Positions 62,832 through 64,000 of a stretch of 64,000 nt of DNA are shown one piece after another. The position numbers and the translations under genes were made by a program. Where the stretch lies: contig CAUJNA010002891.1 of the NCBI GenBank assembly GCA_963377175.1, positions 222,001 to 286,000 of the forward strand, in the 5' to 3' direction. The first letter of the stretch is position 1. Each line of letters begins with the position of its first letter. This stretch comes from Effrenium voratum. Its lineage: Eukaryota; Sar; Dinophyceae; Suessiales; Symbiodiniaceae. A model generated the notes under the pieces. That model saw nothing but the letters and a program-made list of their open reading frames with translations, was not told where the DNA came from and ran no database searches.

Positions 62832-64000
62832 CAGCTGGAACCCAACCAAGAACTGGGGCCCAGCTTGTCAGGGGACCACGGGGACTTCAATGAGTTCTAA
62901 GACAAGGGTTCCAGCTTGCGCCCAGCATCCTAGAACCCCTTTGTTAGTTAAGCCCATTTAGGGTCACCCAAGGTCAATCCGAGTTGGAATCCGATTCAGA
63001 ATGAGTGGCGTTTACTACCGGCCCACATGAGTCTGTAAAACCATGTTTGTAGATCCTCATGCCGACACAGGCCACGGCGGTGTGACCTAGATAGATCCAA
63101 ATTCGTTTGGGCGCTGATCGCGTGAGACAGACACTCCGTGCTTTGTGCATGCTAGCGAAGCAAGCACTCAGGTGATTCGTTGATGAGCCTGAATTGAAGC
63201 CACTCACTTTCTCCCGGATTGCACTTGCGAGGCGTTGCACCCATGGCAACGCATATCCTGGGCTTAAATGGTTTTGGGATTGGTCTCAGCAAATTGCCTG
63301 CAGGCAAAGAATCTATTGTGGGCTCAGGCACTGATGCGCTCCAGAAGATGTTAGAGAGACTCGCCAGCAGCTGGTTGTCGCAGAAGGTTTCAGGGAGGAA
63401 GGGTAGCTGGAAGAGACTGCATAGGCCATGCTTTGGTTTGGGTGGTGAATCCGAGGAACCATGAGGAAAAAAGGGTTATCCAATTTTGTGACGCCAATGG
63501 ACGGAAAGCCTTTCGGATGACTGGCTCTCCATTTCCATCTAAAAGAAAGGACAAACCCTGAAGATTTTGAACGCAACCTGCAACCTTGTGTACGACCATG
63601 TTGGGCTGCGTCAATCAATTGCCGCATTCTGCCGGCAGTTGATGGGGCCGGCTTAACACCAAAAGTATGGAGCGTGCAGCTTCAGTACCAACCAACCTGC
63701 ACAAATCGACACTGCTGGCAGAGGAAAGTGAGATGTTTTGCTTTTGCAAGGGAGGCATTTCTGATCGACCACTATCAGGACCTATCAGGACTATGAAGAC
63801 GAACACAATTTGTCCTCAGGGCTGTTGTGCTCGGAAGATTCGATTGCCAATGGACCGATACCCCGATATTAACCTTGGCGGGGCCCAGGGGGAGGAAATC
63901 GGCGCGTCCCCGACAGGGAGGATTTCGGGGCGCGCGGATATGGGCGCGGCACGGACTCGAACCCCGCCACACATGGGTTTCAACTCATGTGCAATGTTTA
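62832..64000. other. No assigned gene at the right end
   Basis: Low-complexity-free DNA with several short frames and no exon-like island. 63940-63995 has a tRNA-like minus-strand text (GGTTCGAGTCC) that does not fold properly within the window. Confidence 0.3.

Noticed and set aside
63840..64000. Partial tRNA on the minus strand (GGTTCGAGTCC T-loop-like text, CACATG/CATGTG hairpin)
   Set aside because: The T-stem has a mismatch and a wobble, the putative anticodon stem-loop has a wrong loop size, and the acceptor 5' strand would be outside the window. Extending the contig and running a tRNA finder would settle it.

Overview
The window looks like nuclear DNA of a dinoflagellate. No long host open reading frame exists. 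Coding sequence appears as short GC-rich islands, often under 120 bp, separated by long low-information introns. Where protein conservation lets me place splice junctions to the base, introns end AG|G and begin mostly with GC, sometimes GA, and rarely GT. This is the known dinoflagellate splice habit taken to an extreme. There are no bacterial operons, Shine-Dalgarno sites or CRISPR arrays. Microsatellites, minisatellites and homopolymer C/G runs are everywhere.

Layout. 1-271: 3' end of an unidentified gene with a Trp/Ser/Gln-rich tail. 0.7-1.86 kb: a composite ATGT/AATGT microsatellite. 1.9-16 kb: plus-strand exons, including an MRH (OS-9/erlectin-like lectin) domain at 6.6-7.6 kb and a protease-associated (PA) domain at 10.6-11.7 kb; one gene or several. 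16.1-17.35 kb: satellite and duplication block. 17.80-25.43 kb: a 7.6-kb DNA transposon with terminal inverted repeats, flanked on both sides by (GT)n, carrying minus-strand ORFs including a 593-aa transposase-like protein. A small inverted-repeat element sits inside it and a second copy lies just outside. 26.4-35.4 kb: mostly unrecognised intronic or intergenic DNA with a few exon-like islands. 35.43-59.28 kb: a SecA preprotein-translocase ATPase gene, presumably plastid targeted, of which 20 exons can be joined in frame by homology. They run from the N-terminal helix through Walker A, the DEAD-like box, the PPXD, the DEFTGR strand and TGTA, to the start of NBD2. 59.3-63 kb: a BTB/POZ (possibly MATH-BTB) gene, with an unrecognised broken coding segment just before it.

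Most unusual: (1) 16-17 of the 20 inferred SecA donors are GC, 2-3 are GA and only one is GT, with exons as small as 27 nt; (2) between two SecA exons that would join perfectly (43264 to 56092) lie 12.8 kb holding about a dozen helix-rich, apparently phase-0 exons that are not SecA, either a nested same-strand gene or an in-frame insertion in SecA; (3) one SecA intron contains about 22 copies of a 62-bp repeat open in all three forward frames; (4) the transposon sits in a GT microsatellite and belongs to no family I can name. The rest of SecA after the start of NBD2 was not found before the window ends.

All gene models come from reading the sequence and from remembered family consensus. No search, transcript or structure prediction was available.
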